From: Bauldia sp.
GTDB lineage: Bacteria; Pseudomonadota; Alphaproteobacteria; Rhizobiales; Kaistiaceae
DNA: 64,000 nucleotides
Direction: 5' to 3'
NCBI GenBank assembly: GCA_037200845.1
Contig: JBBCGQ010000001.1
Coordinates: 3,027,001-3,091,000 of the forward strand
How positions within the stretch are numbered: position 1 is the first letter of the stretch; every line of letters begins with the position of its first letter. The notes under the pieces are model-generated. The model saw only the letters and a program-made list of their open reading frames with translations. It did no database searches and was not told the DNA's origin. Below are positions 12,917 through 20,986 of the stretch, one piece after another. The position numbers were made by a program, and so were the translations under genes.

Positions 12917-13678
12917 ATGCGGCGTGCCTGTCTTCAAGCGACTGTCTTGCTGCTGTGCGCAGGTGCGGGAGCGACGGCCGTGCGCGCCGCGGAAGCCCCG
13001 CCGCTCGACTGGAGCGGCCCGGTCTTCGGCACCTTCGTCGGCTATTCCGCCGGACGCCTGATCACCACGGAATCGTCGCTGACCACCGACGGCACGCTGT
13101 TCGGCATCGGGCCGACCACGGTCGACACGTATTACGGCGCCGACAGCGACGTGCCTTTCGAAGGCGCGTTCGGCGGCGCGCTGATCGGGTTCAACCGGCA
13201 GGTCGGCGCGATGGTATTTGGCGCCGAAGCCGACATCGCCGCCGCCAATTTCGTGCGCAGCGACACGGTGCCCGGCGCGCCCCACGGCGACCCGCGGATC
13301 GATACCAGCGCGACGCTGCACTGGTTCGGCACGCTCCGCGGCACCATTGGCCTCGCCGCCGATCGCTTCCACATCTATGGCACGGGCGGCCTCGCCTACG
13401 GCAACGCCGAGGGTCAGGTCTCCGTCACGCCAAGCGGCGGCACGGTGCCGCCAACGTTCACCGCCGGCGACAGCAGGATGCAGTATGGCTACGCGCTCGG
13501 CGGCGGCATCGAGGCCGCCATCGACCGGCATTGGACGGCGCGGCTCGAATTTCTCTACCTGAACCTCGGCGCCGCGCGTTACGATTTCGCCTTCCCGGCA
13601 AGCAACGGCTCGACCAGCACGTCGGCGGACACGGTCACCGCCAACACCGTCCGCGGCGGTCTGCTCTACCGTTTCTAG
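12917..13678 (+). CDS. Outer-membrane beta-barrel protein (Omp25/Omp31-like)
   Basis: 253-residue secreted protein: signal peptide ending near AVRA at residue 24, then DWSGPVFGTFVGYSAGR as the first barrel strand, alternating aromatic strands, and a terminal phenylalanine (GGLLYRF), the outer-membrane insertion signal recognised by BamA. This organisation is that of the small 8-stranded Omp25/Omp31 barrels abundant in Hyphomicrobiales. A GAGG ribosome-binding site lies just upstream of the ATG. A specific function is not deducible. Confidence 0.85.
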   Translation: MRRACLQATVLLLCAGAGATAVRAAEAPPLDWSGPVFGTFVGYSAGRLITTESSLTTDGTLFGIGPTTVDTYYGADSDVPFEGAFGGALIGFNRQVGAMVFGAEADIAAANFVRSDTVPGAPHGDPRIDTSATLHWFGTLRGTIGLAADRFHIYGTGGLAYGNAEGQVSVTPSGGTVPPTFTAGDSRMQYGYALGGGIEAAIDRHWTARLEFLYLNLGAARYDFAFPASNGSTSTSADTVTANTVRGGLLYRF

Positions 13679-13690
13679 ATCGAGGAAAGC

Positions 13691-13775
13691 TGGTGCCCCC
13701 GGTCGGACTCGAACCGACACGCCTTGCGGCAACGGATTTTGAGTCCGTCGCGTCTACCAGTTCCGCCACAGGGGC
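13691..13775 (-). tRNA. tRNA-Leu (anticodon CAA)
   Basis: 85-nt gene including an encoded CCA end. Acceptor stem GCCCCTG pairs with CGGGGGC; the D-arm is GCGGAACTGGTAGACGC-like, the anticodon stem-loop reads ACGGA-CTCAAAA-TCCGT giving CAA, a long class II variable arm follows (GCCGCAAGGC), and the T-arm holds GGTTCGAGTCC. All features fit tRNA-Leu decoding UUG. Confidence 0.96.
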
Positions 13776-13864
13776 TCGCGTGCCCACCTCTATTTGGCCG
13801 TCGGCGGACGGTCAACCGCGCCCGCTGTTTTGACACCGTCGCGGGGCGTCGATAGACAGCCGCC

Positions 13865-14449
13865 ATGCTCCGCCGCCTCTACGACTGGACGTTCGCACTG
13901 GCCGCCCGGCCGACCGCGGAAATCTGGTTGGCGGTGATCGCCTTCGTCGAAAGCTCGATCTTCCTCGTCCCCGCCGACGTGCTGTTCATCCCGATGGTGC
14001 TGGCGCGGCCGCAGCGTGCCTATCGCTACGCATTGGTGGCGACGGTCGCCTCGGTGCTCGGCGGCATCGCCGGCTGGTACCTCGGCCACTACGCCTTCGA
14101 CGCCATCGCGCGGCCGGTGCTCGAATTCTACGGCAAGCTCGACTCGTTCGAGAAGCTGCGCCAGTCGGGCGGCGGCGACTTCGTGCTGCTGATGCTGATC
14201 ACCTCCGGCATCGCCCACCTGCCGCCGATCAAGGTGGTGACCATCCTCTCCGGCGCCGGCGGCGTCAGCCTGTGGCTGTTCGTCGTCTCGGCGATCGCCG
14301 CGCGCGGCGCCCGCTTCTTCATTCTCTCCTGGCTGCTCAGGAAATACGACGCGCCGATCCTGCACTTCATCGAGAAGCGGCTGGGCCCGGTCGTCGCGGG
14401 GGTGGCGGTCGCGATCATTTTACTCTTCGTCGCGACCCGCTTCCTGTAG
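13865..14449 (+). CDS. DedA/YqaA-family (VTT domain) membrane protein
   Basis: 194-residue integral membrane protein with at least four hydrophobic segments (about residues 20-45, 55-80, 110-140 and 165-190). The pattern FVESSIFLVPADVLFIPMVLARP and TSGIAHLPPIKVVTILSG is characteristic of the YqaA branch of the DedA/VTT family, some members of which flip undecaprenyl phosphate or phospholipids. Which substrate, if any, is unknown. The gene for a DsbB-like protein follows 11 bases later and is probably co-transcribed. Confidence 0.82.
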   Translation: MLRRLYDWTFALAARPTAEIWLAVIAFVESSIFLVPADVLFIPMVLARPQRAYRYALVATVASVLGGIAGWYLGHYAFDAIARPVLEFYGKLDSFEKLRQSGGGDFVLLMLITSGIAHLPPIKVVTILSGAGGVSLWLFVVSAIAARGARFFILSWLLRKYDAPILHFIEKRLGPVVAGVAVAIILLFVATRFL

Positions 14450-14460
14450 GACACCGCCCC

Positions 14461-14955
14461 ATGCTGTCCCGCCGCGAATACCCTGCCGCCTTCGTCTTCA
14501 TCATCGGCCTCGCCACCATCCTCGGCGCCTGGGGCTTCCAGATCGTCGGCGGCTACGTGCCCTGCAAGCTGTGCCTGGAGGAGCGCTGGCCGTACTACAT
14601 CGGGGTGCCCCTCGCCCTCGTCGCGCTGGTCGCGCAGCGCATGGGCGCGCCGGCCTGGGTGCCGCGCGTGCTGCTCGGCCTCGCGGCCATCGTCTTCGCC
14701 TACGGCGCCTGGCTCGGCACCTACCACGCCGGCGCCGAGTGGGCCTGGTGGCCGGGCCCGACCGACTGCGGCGGCGGCAGCGCCGGCGCCAGCGGCACCG
14801 ACCTGCTCAACCAGCTCAAGAACATCCACGTCGTCTCGTGCACCGACGCGAGCTTCCGCTTCCCCGGCAACTGGGGCCTGTCGTTCGCAGGCTGGAACGC
14901 GGTCGTCTCGGCGGTGCTGGTGGTGGTCGCGGCGATCGGCGCCGGGCGGAAGTAG
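14461..14955 (+). CDS. dsbB: Disulfide bond formation protein B
   Basis: 164-residue inner-membrane quinone reductase that reoxidises periplasmic thiol oxidases of the DsbA type. Four predicted membrane helices; the first periplasmic Cys pair is C35-K-L-C38 (VPCKLCLEERWPYY), and the second pair lies in PTDCGGG and VVSCTDAS. Both redox pairs are intact. The ATG at 14461 follows the previous gene after 11 bases. Confidence 0.9.
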   Translation: MLSRREYPAAFVFIIGLATILGAWGFQIVGGYVPCKLCLEERWPYYIGVPLALVALVAQRMGAPAWVPRVLLGLAAIVFAYGAWLGTYHAGAEWAWWPGPTDCGGGSAGASGTDLLNQLKNIHVVSCTDASFRFPGNWGLSFAGWNAVVSAVLVVVAAIGAGRK

Positions 14956-14982
14956 CGGACCGCCGACGGCGGTCGCTGTCGG

Positions 14983-15642
14983 CTAGCTCGGCTCGAGGTC
15001 GAGCGCCCGGCGACCCTGCAGAAACAATCCGTATCCGAGCAGGATCCCGAGCACGGCCAGCGTGCCCGACGCCAGCAGGAGCGTGAACGACTGCGGCTGG
15101 TTGCGGCCGATCTCGCGATAGAGATTGTTGATCTCGAGCATCTCGGCCTCGGACAGGCGCTTCTTGGGCACCGTCCGGTCGCGGTAGAAATACTTGGTCA
15201 TCGCGTTGAATTCGAGTTCGCGGCCGACGAACATCTCGGTCGGGTTCAGGTCCGACGAGACGTAACTGTAGCCGGCGTAGGGAAACTCCTGCGTCTTGCG
15301 GACATCGACCGTGTCGAAGTCCGGCTTCTCGGCGCCCGCGGGATACCAGCCCGGCGAAACCAGTTGCACCGGGCCCATGCGGACCAGCCGGTTCACCGGC
15401 TGGTTGACGATGTCGCTGACCCTGCTCTCCGCCTGCGCAGTCTCCGCGTTCAGGGCCTCCATGCTCCGGAACAGCCAGAGCGAAGCGCCGGCGACCGCCA
15501 CCCAGAGGCTGGCGAGGAGCAGCAGCCCGACAACGGGGCCGACATCGCGGGCGGCCCGTTCCGCCGACACGGCCTCGGCGGCGGCGCGAATGTCGCGTCC
15601 ACGTTTTTCGAAGGCGGAGTCCGGTTGGCGATCGGCGCTCAT
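14983..15642 (-). CDS. Hypothetical membrane protein
   Basis: About 219 residues, family not recognised. Two hydrophobic segments are visible, one near the N terminus (VGLLLLASLWVAVAGASLWLF) and one near the C terminus (LLLASGTLAVLGILLGYGLFL), so a roughly 110-residue hydrophilic domain with PDFDTVDVRKTQEFPYAGYSYV probably sits in the periplasm. The ATG at 15642 is preferred to a GTG 30 bases upstream, but neither has a strong ribosome-binding site. The neighbouring HNH gene is upstream on the same strand, separated by about 40 bases. Confidence 0.55.
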   Translation of the reverse strand: MSADRQPDSAFEKRGRDIRAAAEAVSAERAARDVGPVVGLLLLASLWVAVAGASLWLFRSMEALNAETAQAESRVSDIVNQPVNRLVRMGPVQLVSPGWYPAGAEKPDFDTVDVRKTQEFPYAGYSYVSSDLNPTEMFVGRELEFNAMTKYFYRDRTVPKKRLSEAEMLEINNLYREIGRNQPQSFTLLLASGTLAVLGILLGYGLFLQGRRALDLEPS

Positions 15643-15684
15643 CCGCCGATCTTGGCCCAGCGTGGCTAACACAGGGTTAGCGGC

Positions 15685-16242
15685 CTACGGCTCCAGCTCG
15701 GTATCCCAGTAGAGATAGTCCATCCACGAATCGTGGAGGTAGTTCGGCGGGAACAGCCGGCCGTTGTTGTGCAGGTCCGCCACCGTCGGCTGGTACGGCC
15801 GGTGCGACGGGAACATGCGCGCTTCGCGTGGCGACATCCCGCCCTTGGCGAGGTTGCACGACGAGCACGCCGCCACGACGTTGTCCCACGTCGTCATGCC
15901 GCCGCGCGAGCGCGGGATGACGTGGTCGAACGTCAGGTCGTTGCGGTCGCCGCAATACTGGCACTGGAAACGATCGCGCAGGAACACGTTGAACCGCGTG
16001 AACGCGGGATGCCGCGCCGGCTTCACGTACGTTTTGAGGGACACGACCGAGGGCAGCCGCATCGAGAACGAGGGCGAGTGCACGGCCGTCTCGTACTCGG
16101 AGACGATATTCACGCGATCGAGGAAAACCGCCTTTATGGCGTCCTGCCATGACCAGAGCGACAGCGGGTAATAGCTGAGAGGCCGATAGTCGGCATTGAG
16201 GACCAGCGCCGGATTGGACCCCGGCGAGACGGCTATGTTCAC
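15685..16242 (-). CDS. HNH endonuclease
   Basis: 185-residue protein with a zinc-ribbon HNH nuclease domain: CQYCGDRNDLTFDHVIPRSRGG (paired Cys, catalytic DH) and the second Cys pair in VVAACSSCNLAKGG. The N-terminal NPALVLNADYRPLSYYPLSLWSWQDAI and the C terminus YLYWDTELEP are typical of a stand-alone HNH family found through alphaproteobacteria as a core gene, not a homing endonuclease. Its biological role is unknown; a DNA repair or recombination function is only a guess. Confidence 0.88.
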   Translation of the reverse strand: MNIAVSPGSNPALVLNADYRPLSYYPLSLWSWQDAIKAVFLDRVNIVSEYETAVHSPSFSMRLPSVVSLKTYVKPARHPAFTRFNVFLRDRFQCQYCGDRNDLTFDHVIPRSRGGMTTWDNVVAACSSCNLAKGGMSPREARMFPSHRPYQPTVADLHNNGRLFPPNYLHDSWMDYLYWDTELEP

Positions 16243-16433
16243 GCGCGCTCCCGAATCACCTGCGATGACGGGGGCTTAGGCCCCTCTTGGCCGATACTCT
16301 ATACGGGCCATGACGGGCGTGTGAAGGGGGTGCCCGCCGCGACGAAGAGCCCGCCCGGCAGCACCTTGCCGGGAGGACCCGGCGCCCTCGTTATCAGCGA
16401 GGCACTCCGCCCCAAACTCCCGGGAACGTCATC

Positions 16434-17024
16434 ATGGTCAAAGTCGCCGTCTTCGTCGGAAGCCTCCGACGCGATTCCATCAACCGCGCGCTCGCCAAGG
16501 CGCTGGCGAAACTCGCCGCACCGACGCTCGAATTCGAGCTCGTCGATATCAGCGACCTGCCTCACTACAACAACGACCTCTGGGAGGGCACGCCGCCCGC
16601 CGCCGTCACGCGCATGAAGCACGCGATGGAAGCCGCCGACGCGGTGCTGTTCATCACCCCGGAATACAATCGTTCGGTCCCCGGCCTGATCAAGGACGTC
16701 GTCGACTGGGCGAGCCGCCCTTACGGGCAGAATTCGCTGAAGGGAAAGCCCGGTGCGGTCGCCGGCGCCTCCGGCGGCAAAATCGGCACGGCGGTGGCGC
16801 AGTCGCACCTCCGCAACAGCCTGGTAGTGCTGGACGTAGCGCTGATGGGCCAGCCCGAGGCGTACATCACGGTCACGCCCGGGCTGATCGATGTGAACTT
16901 CGACGTCACCGACGAGGCCGTGCGCGTCTTCCTCGTGAAGTTTCTCGCGGCGTTCGCGGACTGGATCGGCAAGATCGCCGGCATCGTCATGGAGGAAGGC
17001 CAGCCCGACGCGACCAGGGTTTGA
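16434..17024 (+). CDS. NADPH-dependent FMN reductase (ChrR/azoreductase-like)
   Basis: 196-residue flavodoxin-fold quinone or chromate reductase type enzyme. FMN-binding motif GSLRRDSIN is near residues 9-17, and TPEYNRSVPGLIKDVVDW (about 79-96) is the second hallmark of the NADPH-dependent FMN reductase family, followed by GASGGKIGT. Relatives use NADPH to two-electron reduce quinones, protecting from redox cycling. Likely monocistronic: the 190-base region upstream contains only a small hairpin (CCCGGCA/TGCCGGG at 16354-16373). Confidence 0.85.
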   Translation: MVKVAVFVGSLRRDSINRALAKALAKLAAPTLEFELVDISDLPHYNNDLWEGTPPAAVTRMKHAMEAADAVLFITPEYNRSVPGLIKDVVDWASRPYGQNSLKGKPGAVAGASGGKIGTAVAQSHLRNSLVVLDVALMGQPEAYITVTPGLIDVNFDVTDEAVRVFLVKFLAAFADWIGKIAGIVMEEGQPDATRV

Positions 17025-17073
17025 CGCCGGCCGCGCGGCGTACAGTATGCAGCTCGGTCAACCGGAGCTTCGC

Positions 17074-17460
17074 ATGCCTCGCCTCGCTGCCTTTGCCTTT
17101 GCCTTTCCCCTCGCCGTCGCCGCCCCACTCACCGCCCACGCCGGCATGTGCGTGGTCGACGGCGAGACGCTGGAGATCCGCGATCACCTGATCCCGACCG
17201 ACAACGCCTACTTCGTCGCCGACCAGACCGGCGCGACACTCGACTGGGTGATCAGCAACGAGCCGCTGATCGACCACGAACAGAGCTACCGAAAATACGG
17301 CCTGCCCCGTCTCGTGGGCATCGGCGAGATCGAGTTCCACGGCTTCGTTGGCGCCGTGCCGATGTTCAAGGACAGTGGCGACCCGGAGGTGCCCGACGTG
17401 GTTTATCTCCTGACGAACCCGCGCCAATGCGAGGTCCAGCCCTACGCCAAGGCGCCCTGA
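17074..17460 (+). CDS. Hypothetical secreted protein
   Basis: 128-residue protein with a clear signal peptide (MPRLAAFAFAFPLAVAAPLTAHA) and no recognised domain. The mature part is acidic and contains two cysteines (MCVVDG near its start and RQCEVQ near the end) that may form one disulfide. The ATG at 17074 is chosen because CGGAG lies 6 bases upstream; an earlier ATG (17047) would add nine residues before the signal peptide. Possibly in an operon with nothing: the next gene has its own leader. Confidence 0.65.
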   Translation: MPRLAAFAFAFPLAVAAPLTAHAGMCVVDGETLEIRDHLIPTDNAYFVADQTGATLDWVISNEPLIDHEQSYRKYGLPRLVGIGEIEFHGFVGAVPMFKDSGDPEVPDVVYLLTNPRQCEVQPYAKAP

Positions 17461-17539
17461 CGCCGGCTAAGCCGTACCCCTCCCCAACCCCGCCGCAATT
17501 GCCTACATAAAGCGGTAACGGGCGGCTGGAGCTGAAATT

Positions 17540-18517
17540 ATGGCTATGTCTTTTGACTGGAAGGTGCCGCCCGAAATCGCCCCGGCGGAGCGCGACTACG
17601 ACTACGACCTGAACGCCGCCCTGTCGGCGGTCGTGGGCATCCGCACGGTCGTCCCTTCCGACGCTTTCACCGCCGATATCCTCGGCACAGAGCGTACCGG
17701 CAACGGCGTCATCATCCGCAACGACGGCATCGTGCTGACCATCGGCTACCTCGTCACCGAGGCGAGCGAGGTCTGGATGACGCTCGGCGATGGCCGCACC
17801 GTCAAGGGCGACGTCATCGGCTACGACCAGGAAACCGGCTTCGGCCTGATCCAGACGCTCGGCCGGCTCAACCTGCCGGCGCTGTCGCTCGGCAACTCCG
17901 CGGATGCGCTGCCCGGCACGCGCGTCGTCGCCGCCGGCGCCGGCGGCCGCGATCATGCGGTAGCGGCGCGTGTCATCGCGCGGCAGGAGTTCGCCGGCTA
18001 CTGGGAGTATCTCGTCGACGAGGCGATCTTCACCGCGCCGGCCCATCCCTACTGGGGCGGCACGGCGCTGATCGGGCCGGAGGGCAATCTGCTCGGCATC
18101 GGCTCGCTGCAGCTCGAGCAGGCCGGCGAGGATGGCGAGGGCGTGCCACTCAACATGTACGTGCCGACCAATCTCCTGAAGCCGGTGATGGAGGATGTGC
18201 TGACCCTCGGCCAGCCCAACCGTCCGCCGCGCCCGTGGCTCGGCCTCTACGCCACCGAAGTCGACAACCGCGTCGTCATCGCGGGCGTCGCCGGCAAGGG
18301 CCCGGCGGCGCGCGCCAAGCTCAAGCAGGGCGACGTCGTGCTCTCCGTCGGCGGCATGAAGGTGTCCGGTCTCGCCGGCTTGTTCCGCAGCGTGTGGTCA
18401 CTCGGCAAGGCCGGCGTCGATGTGCCGATGACGGTGTTCCGCGACGGCCGCCCCGTCGATCTGACCGTCACCTCGGGCGACCGCAATCGCTTCCTCAAGG
18501 GACCGAGTCTTCATTAA
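17540..18517 (+). CDS. HtrA-like (S1C) protein with PDZ domain, catalytic triad lost
   Basis: 325 residues: a trypsin-like HtrA fold (about 25-195) followed by a PDZ domain (about 225-310; RPWLGLYATEVDNRVVIAGV, GDVVLSVGG). The alignment with DegP-like proteins is easy by eye, but all catalytic positions are replaced: LTNAHVV reads LTIGYLV, TDIAL reads TGFGL, and GNSGGP reads PYWGGT. There is no signal peptide, so it would stay in the cytoplasm. The protein is therefore a pseudoprotease, perhaps a chaperone or scaffold. GGAG lies 8 bases before the ATG. A good terminator follows. Confidence 0.85.
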   Translation: MAMSFDWKVPPEIAPAERDYDYDLNAALSAVVGIRTVVPSDAFTADILGTERTGNGVIIRNDGIVLTIGYLVTEASEVWMTLGDGRTVKGDVIGYDQETGFGLIQTLGRLNLPALSLGNSADALPGTRVVAAGAGGRDHAVAARVIARQEFAGYWEYLVDEAIFTAPAHPYWGGTALIGPEGNLLGIGSLQLEQAGEDGEGVPLNMYVPTNLLKPVMEDVLTLGQPNRPPRPWLGLYATEVDNRVVIAGVAGKGPAARAKLKQGDVVLSVGGMKVSGLAGLFRSVWSLGKAGVDVPMTVFRDGRPVDLTVTSGDRNRFLKGPSLH

Positions 18518-18520
18518 CGA

Positions 18521-18546
18521 CGCCGGAAAAGTTCCCGGCGATTTTT
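18521..18546 (+). terminator. Rho-independent terminator after the HtrA-like gene
   Basis: CGCCGGAA...TTCCCGGCG stem (one bulged base) with a short loop at 18521-18540, followed by ATTTTT. It starts four bases beyond the stop codon. Confidence 0.7.
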
Positions 18547-18631
18547 CAATATGAATGACGGGTTCAGGAACCATTCAGCGCGGTCCTGATTATCTCTGCA
18601 GCATGGAGGGGCATCCATGAAGGAGAGACCT

Positions 18632-19069
18632 ATGTCTATCAAGAAACTCGCTCTCGGCGCCGTCGCAGTCGCGATGCTCGCCGTCCCCGGCATTGCCCAG
18701 GCCGCGACCTGGTTCGGCCAGACCACTGGCTCGGTCAACATGCGCGTCGATGCATCGCCGACCGCGCCGAAGATTCTCACCATCCCGGCGCACGCCCAGG
18801 TGCGGATCGATGGCCAGAAGAACGGCTGGTACCACGTCGCCTACGCCAATAACGAAGGCTACGTCTCCGGCTCGTACATCCAGACGCGCGTCGCCAATGT
18901 GCAGCCGCGCCCGATCTTCCGTGGTCCGGCTCCGATCCGCGGCTACTACAAGAAGCCCTACTGGGACAACCAGCATCAGGCTTGGTACGACGGCCGCCGC
19001 TGGTATCGCAACGGCGTCTGGTACAATAGCCCGAGCGGCTTCTCGTTCGGCTTCAACTTCGGCGGCTAA
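18632..19069 (+). CDS. Secreted SH3-domain protein
   Basis: 145-residue exported protein. Signal peptide MSIKKLALGAVAVAMLAVPGIAQA, then a bacterial SH3 (SH3b/YgiM-like) domain, residues about 25-85, with GSVNMRVDASPTAPKILTIPAHAQVRI and NNEGYVSGSYIQ. The C-terminal third is rich in Tyr, Trp, Gly and Arg (KKPYWDNQHQAWYDGRRWYRNGVWYN), a low-complexity tail seen in some cell-wall-associated proteins. Start at 18632 because AAGGAGA lies about 6 bases upstream; the in-frame ATG at 18617 is less well placed. Likely envelope function is inference. Confidence 0.8.
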   Translation: MSIKKLALGAVAVAMLAVPGIAQAATWFGQTTGSVNMRVDASPTAPKILTIPAHAQVRIDGQKNGWYHVAYANNEGYVSGSYIQTRVANVQPRPIFRGPAPIRGYYKKPYWDNQHQAWYDGRRWYRNGVWYNSPSGFSFGFNFGG

Positions 19070-19095
19070 GTCCGTCTTCGGCGGCTAAGTCCGTC
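19058..19095. repeat. 19-bp perfect tandem duplication spanning the SH3-gene stop codon
   Basis: TTCGGCGGCTAAGTCCGTC occurs at 19058-19076 and again at 19077-19095. The first copy contains the last codons and TAA stop of the SH3 gene; the second copy is downstream and carries a second TAA in another register. It looks like a recent slippage duplication. Confidence 0.9.
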
Positions 19096-19110
19096 GGTTG
19101 ACTCAAGGAT

Positions 19111-19145
19111 CGGCCCGTCGCTCGCGCGGCGGGCCGTTTCTTTTT
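19111..19145 (+). terminator. Rho-independent terminator after the SH3-domain gene
   Basis: CGGCCCG at 19111-19117 pairs with CGGGCCG at 19130-19136, extended by further G-C and G-T pairs to about ten, and followed by TTTCTTTTTG. It would end transcription of the SH3 gene and lies just outside the convergent esterase gene. Confidence 0.8.
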
Positions 19146-19146
19146 G

Positions 19147-19797
19147 TCAGGCGAGCACGCGCTGCAGGAAATCGCTGCCGAGGTCGAGGCCCTTCTGGTC
19201 GATGCCGTGCGCCAGCCCCGGCTCGACGTGCCACTCGACCTGAAAGCCGGCGTCGCCCAGCACCCGCGTCGCCGCGAACAGCGCCATCGACGGGATCAGC
19301 GGATCGGCGCCGCCGTGCACCAGCAGCACCGGCGGCTTCTGCTTCACCTCGCCGGCAAGAAACTCCGGCCCCGGTATCAGCCCGGAATATCCGACGACGC
19401 CCGCGATCTTCTTCGCCCGGCGCGGCGCGACATGCAGCGCCATCATCGTGCCCTGGCTGAAGCCGACCAGCGCCAGGCGATCGTCGGTCAGCCTGTGCCG
19501 CGCCAGTTCCGCATCGAGAAACGCGTCGAGCGCCGGCGCCGCAGTCAGCACGCCGTCGCGCAGCTTCGAGGGGTCGATGCCCGCCAGCGGAAACCACTGC
19601 CGCCCGACCGGCGCCTCGGCACAGGGCTCCGGCGCGTTGGGCGAGACGAACGCCGTATCGGGCAGCAGCGGTGCCCAGATACGGCCGAGGTCGATCAGGT
19701 CGTTGCCGTCGGCGCCATAGCCGTGCAGGAACACGACCAGCGACTTCGCCGGCCGCCCGACCGGATGAATGCGCGGCCCGTCGATCATCGCAATCAT
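19147..19797 (-). CDS. Alpha/beta hydrolase, phospholipase/carboxylesterase family
   Basis: 216-residue cytoplasmic serine esterase of the acyl-protein thioesterase/carboxylesterase group. The oxyanion loop FLHGYGADGNDL, nucleophile elbow GFSQGTMM, acid in HGGADPLIP and catalytic His in PGLAHGIDQ give a complete triad. The start at 19797 overlaps the upstream DNA glycosylase stop (ATGA), a typical coupled start; a longer reading frame from 19878 lies entirely inside the glycosylase gene and is rejected. Physiological substrate unknown. Confidence 0.9.
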   Translation of the reverse strand: MIAMIDGPRIHPVGRPAKSLVVFLHGYGADGNDLIDLGRIWAPLLPDTAFVSPNAPEPCAEAPVGRQWFPLAGIDPSKLRDGVLTAAPALDAFLDAELARHRLTDDRLALVGFSQGTMMALHVAPRRAKKIAGVVGYSGLIPGPEFLAGEVKQKPPVLLVHGGADPLIPSMALFAATRVLGDAGFQVEWHVEPGLAHGIDQKGLDLGSDFLQRVLA

Positions 19798-20450
19798 ACC
19801 GGCACCATCTTTCTCTCCCGCCGCGCGGCGTAGTAGGCCCAGAACAGGGTCGCCGCGACGCTGCGCCATGGCGACCATTTTTCCGCGATCTCGGTGAGCG
19901 GCGCCAGCATCACCGGCCCATCCATCCCGAACGCATCGCCGACCGCATTACGCAGCGCCAGGTCGCCGACCGGAAAGATGTCCGGATGCCCAAGGCAGAA
20001 CAGCAGGTAGATGTCCGCCGTCCACGGCCCGACGCCATGGATCGCGGTCAGCCGCGCGTGTGCCTCCTCGGTCGGCGCATGCGCCAGCCCGTCGAGGTCG
20101 AGCCCGTCGCGCACGGCGGCAGCAATGGCGCGCAGCGACCTTATCTTCGGCGCCGACATGCCCGCCTTGCGGAAGCGCGGCACGCGGGCGCGGAGCAGCG
20201 CGTCGGCCGTCATCTCCGGGAAAGCCGTCTCGAATCCGGCCCAGATGGCGTTGGCGCTGGCGACCGAAAGCTGCTGCCCGACGATGATCCGCGCCAGCCC
20301 GGCAAACCCGGCAGCGCGACGGCGGAGCGGCAACGCGCCCGCGATCTTCGCCACCGGTTTCAGCCGCTTGTCGACGCGCGTCAGGTACGCCAGCCCCTCG
20401 GCGAGATCGTCCATCGTTTCGATGGTCCGGAGCTTCACAGCGGCTTGCAC
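19794..20450 (-). CDS. DNA-3-methyladenine glycosylase II (AlkA-like)
   Basis: 218-residue base-excision repair glycosylase of the HhH-GPD superfamily. The helix-hairpin-helix is LTAIHGVGPWTADIY, and the catalytic Asp sits in FPVGDLAL at the expected distance. Conserved IVGQQLS is also present. Length fits AlkA without the N-terminal beta domain. GTG at 20450 with AGGA six bases upstream starts 16 bases inside the preceding gene. It forms a unit with the esterase and two small secreted proteins. Confidence 0.9.
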   Translation of the reverse strand: MQAAVKLRTIETMDDLAEGLAYLTRVDKRLKPVAKIAGALPLRRRAAGFAGLARIIVGQQLSVASANAIWAGFETAFPEMTADALLRARVPRFRKAGMSAPKIRSLRAIAAAVRDGLDLDGLAHAPTEEAHARLTAIHGVGPWTADIYLLFCLGHPDIFPVGDLALRNAVGDAFGMDGPVMLAPLTEIAEKWSPWRSVAATLFWAYYAARRERKMVPV

Positions 20451-20986
20451 ACCGCGTCCTGCCGGAACTCGAGATAATCCCCGGCGACTTTGCTGTCCTC
20501 GCTGTAGCTCATCGACATCGTCAGCCCGGCCTTGTCGCCATCAATGCTGACGCCGAACAGCGTCTGCACCGGCACGGGAGCGCCGCCGAACGGCAGCGCG
20601 TGCCCGCAATCGGCGACCAAGCCGGCCAGCGTTTCGAGATCGTGGAGCTGGTCCGGCGTCGCCTTCGACAGGCATGCCTCCATGCCGGCGAAATCCGGCA
20701 GCTCCGCCTCGCGCTCGCCGCCGAGCATCATCCCGATCTTCTTCTGCTCGGCGCTGCCGTTGATCAGCGCGTCGTCATAGGTCAGCGTGCCCCACGGCGA
20801 CTGCACCGTGACCTTCGCGCCCGGCCCGTCGCCGTCGTAGGTGATGGTAAGCTGCTGCTTCGCGCCGACGCCGTCCTTGGTGAAGGGATCGACGGCGCAC
20901 GTAACCATGCCCGATGCGGCGAACGCCGACGTCGGCAGAAGCGCAACGATGATAGCGGCGGGCCTCACTGAGCGGCGACGGTGCAT
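20435..20986 (-). CDS. Hypothetical secreted protein, paralogue of upstream gene
   Basis: 183-residue exported protein of no recognised family. Signal peptide ends near LLPTSAFA; the mature part has conserved-looking TYDGDGPGAKVTVQSPWGTLTYD and LPDFAGMEACL. It shares an SPWG-T(L/M)T(Y/F)D block and a PD..(G/L)EAC block with the protein just upstream (20965-21510), so the two are tandem duplicates that have diverged. Starts are ambiguous: ATG 20986 (used here) or GTG 20968, which gives the usual GTGA stop-start overlap. Cysteines near both ends suggest disulfides. Confidence 0.6.
   Translation of the reverse strand: MHRRRSVRPAAIIVALLPTSAFAASGMVTCAVDPFTKDGVGAKQQLTITYDGDGPGAKVTVQSPWGTLTYDDALINGSAEQKKIGMMLGGEREAELPDFAGMEACLSKATPDQLHDLETLAGLVADCGHALPFGGAPVPVQTLFGVSIDGDKAGLTMSMSYSEDSKVAGDYLEFRQDAVCKPL

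Noticed and set aside
16354-16373. Terminator CCCGGCA/TGCCGGG after the HNH gene or before the FMN reductase gene
   Set aside because: A 7-bp hairpin but no run of U on either side, so it was not called.
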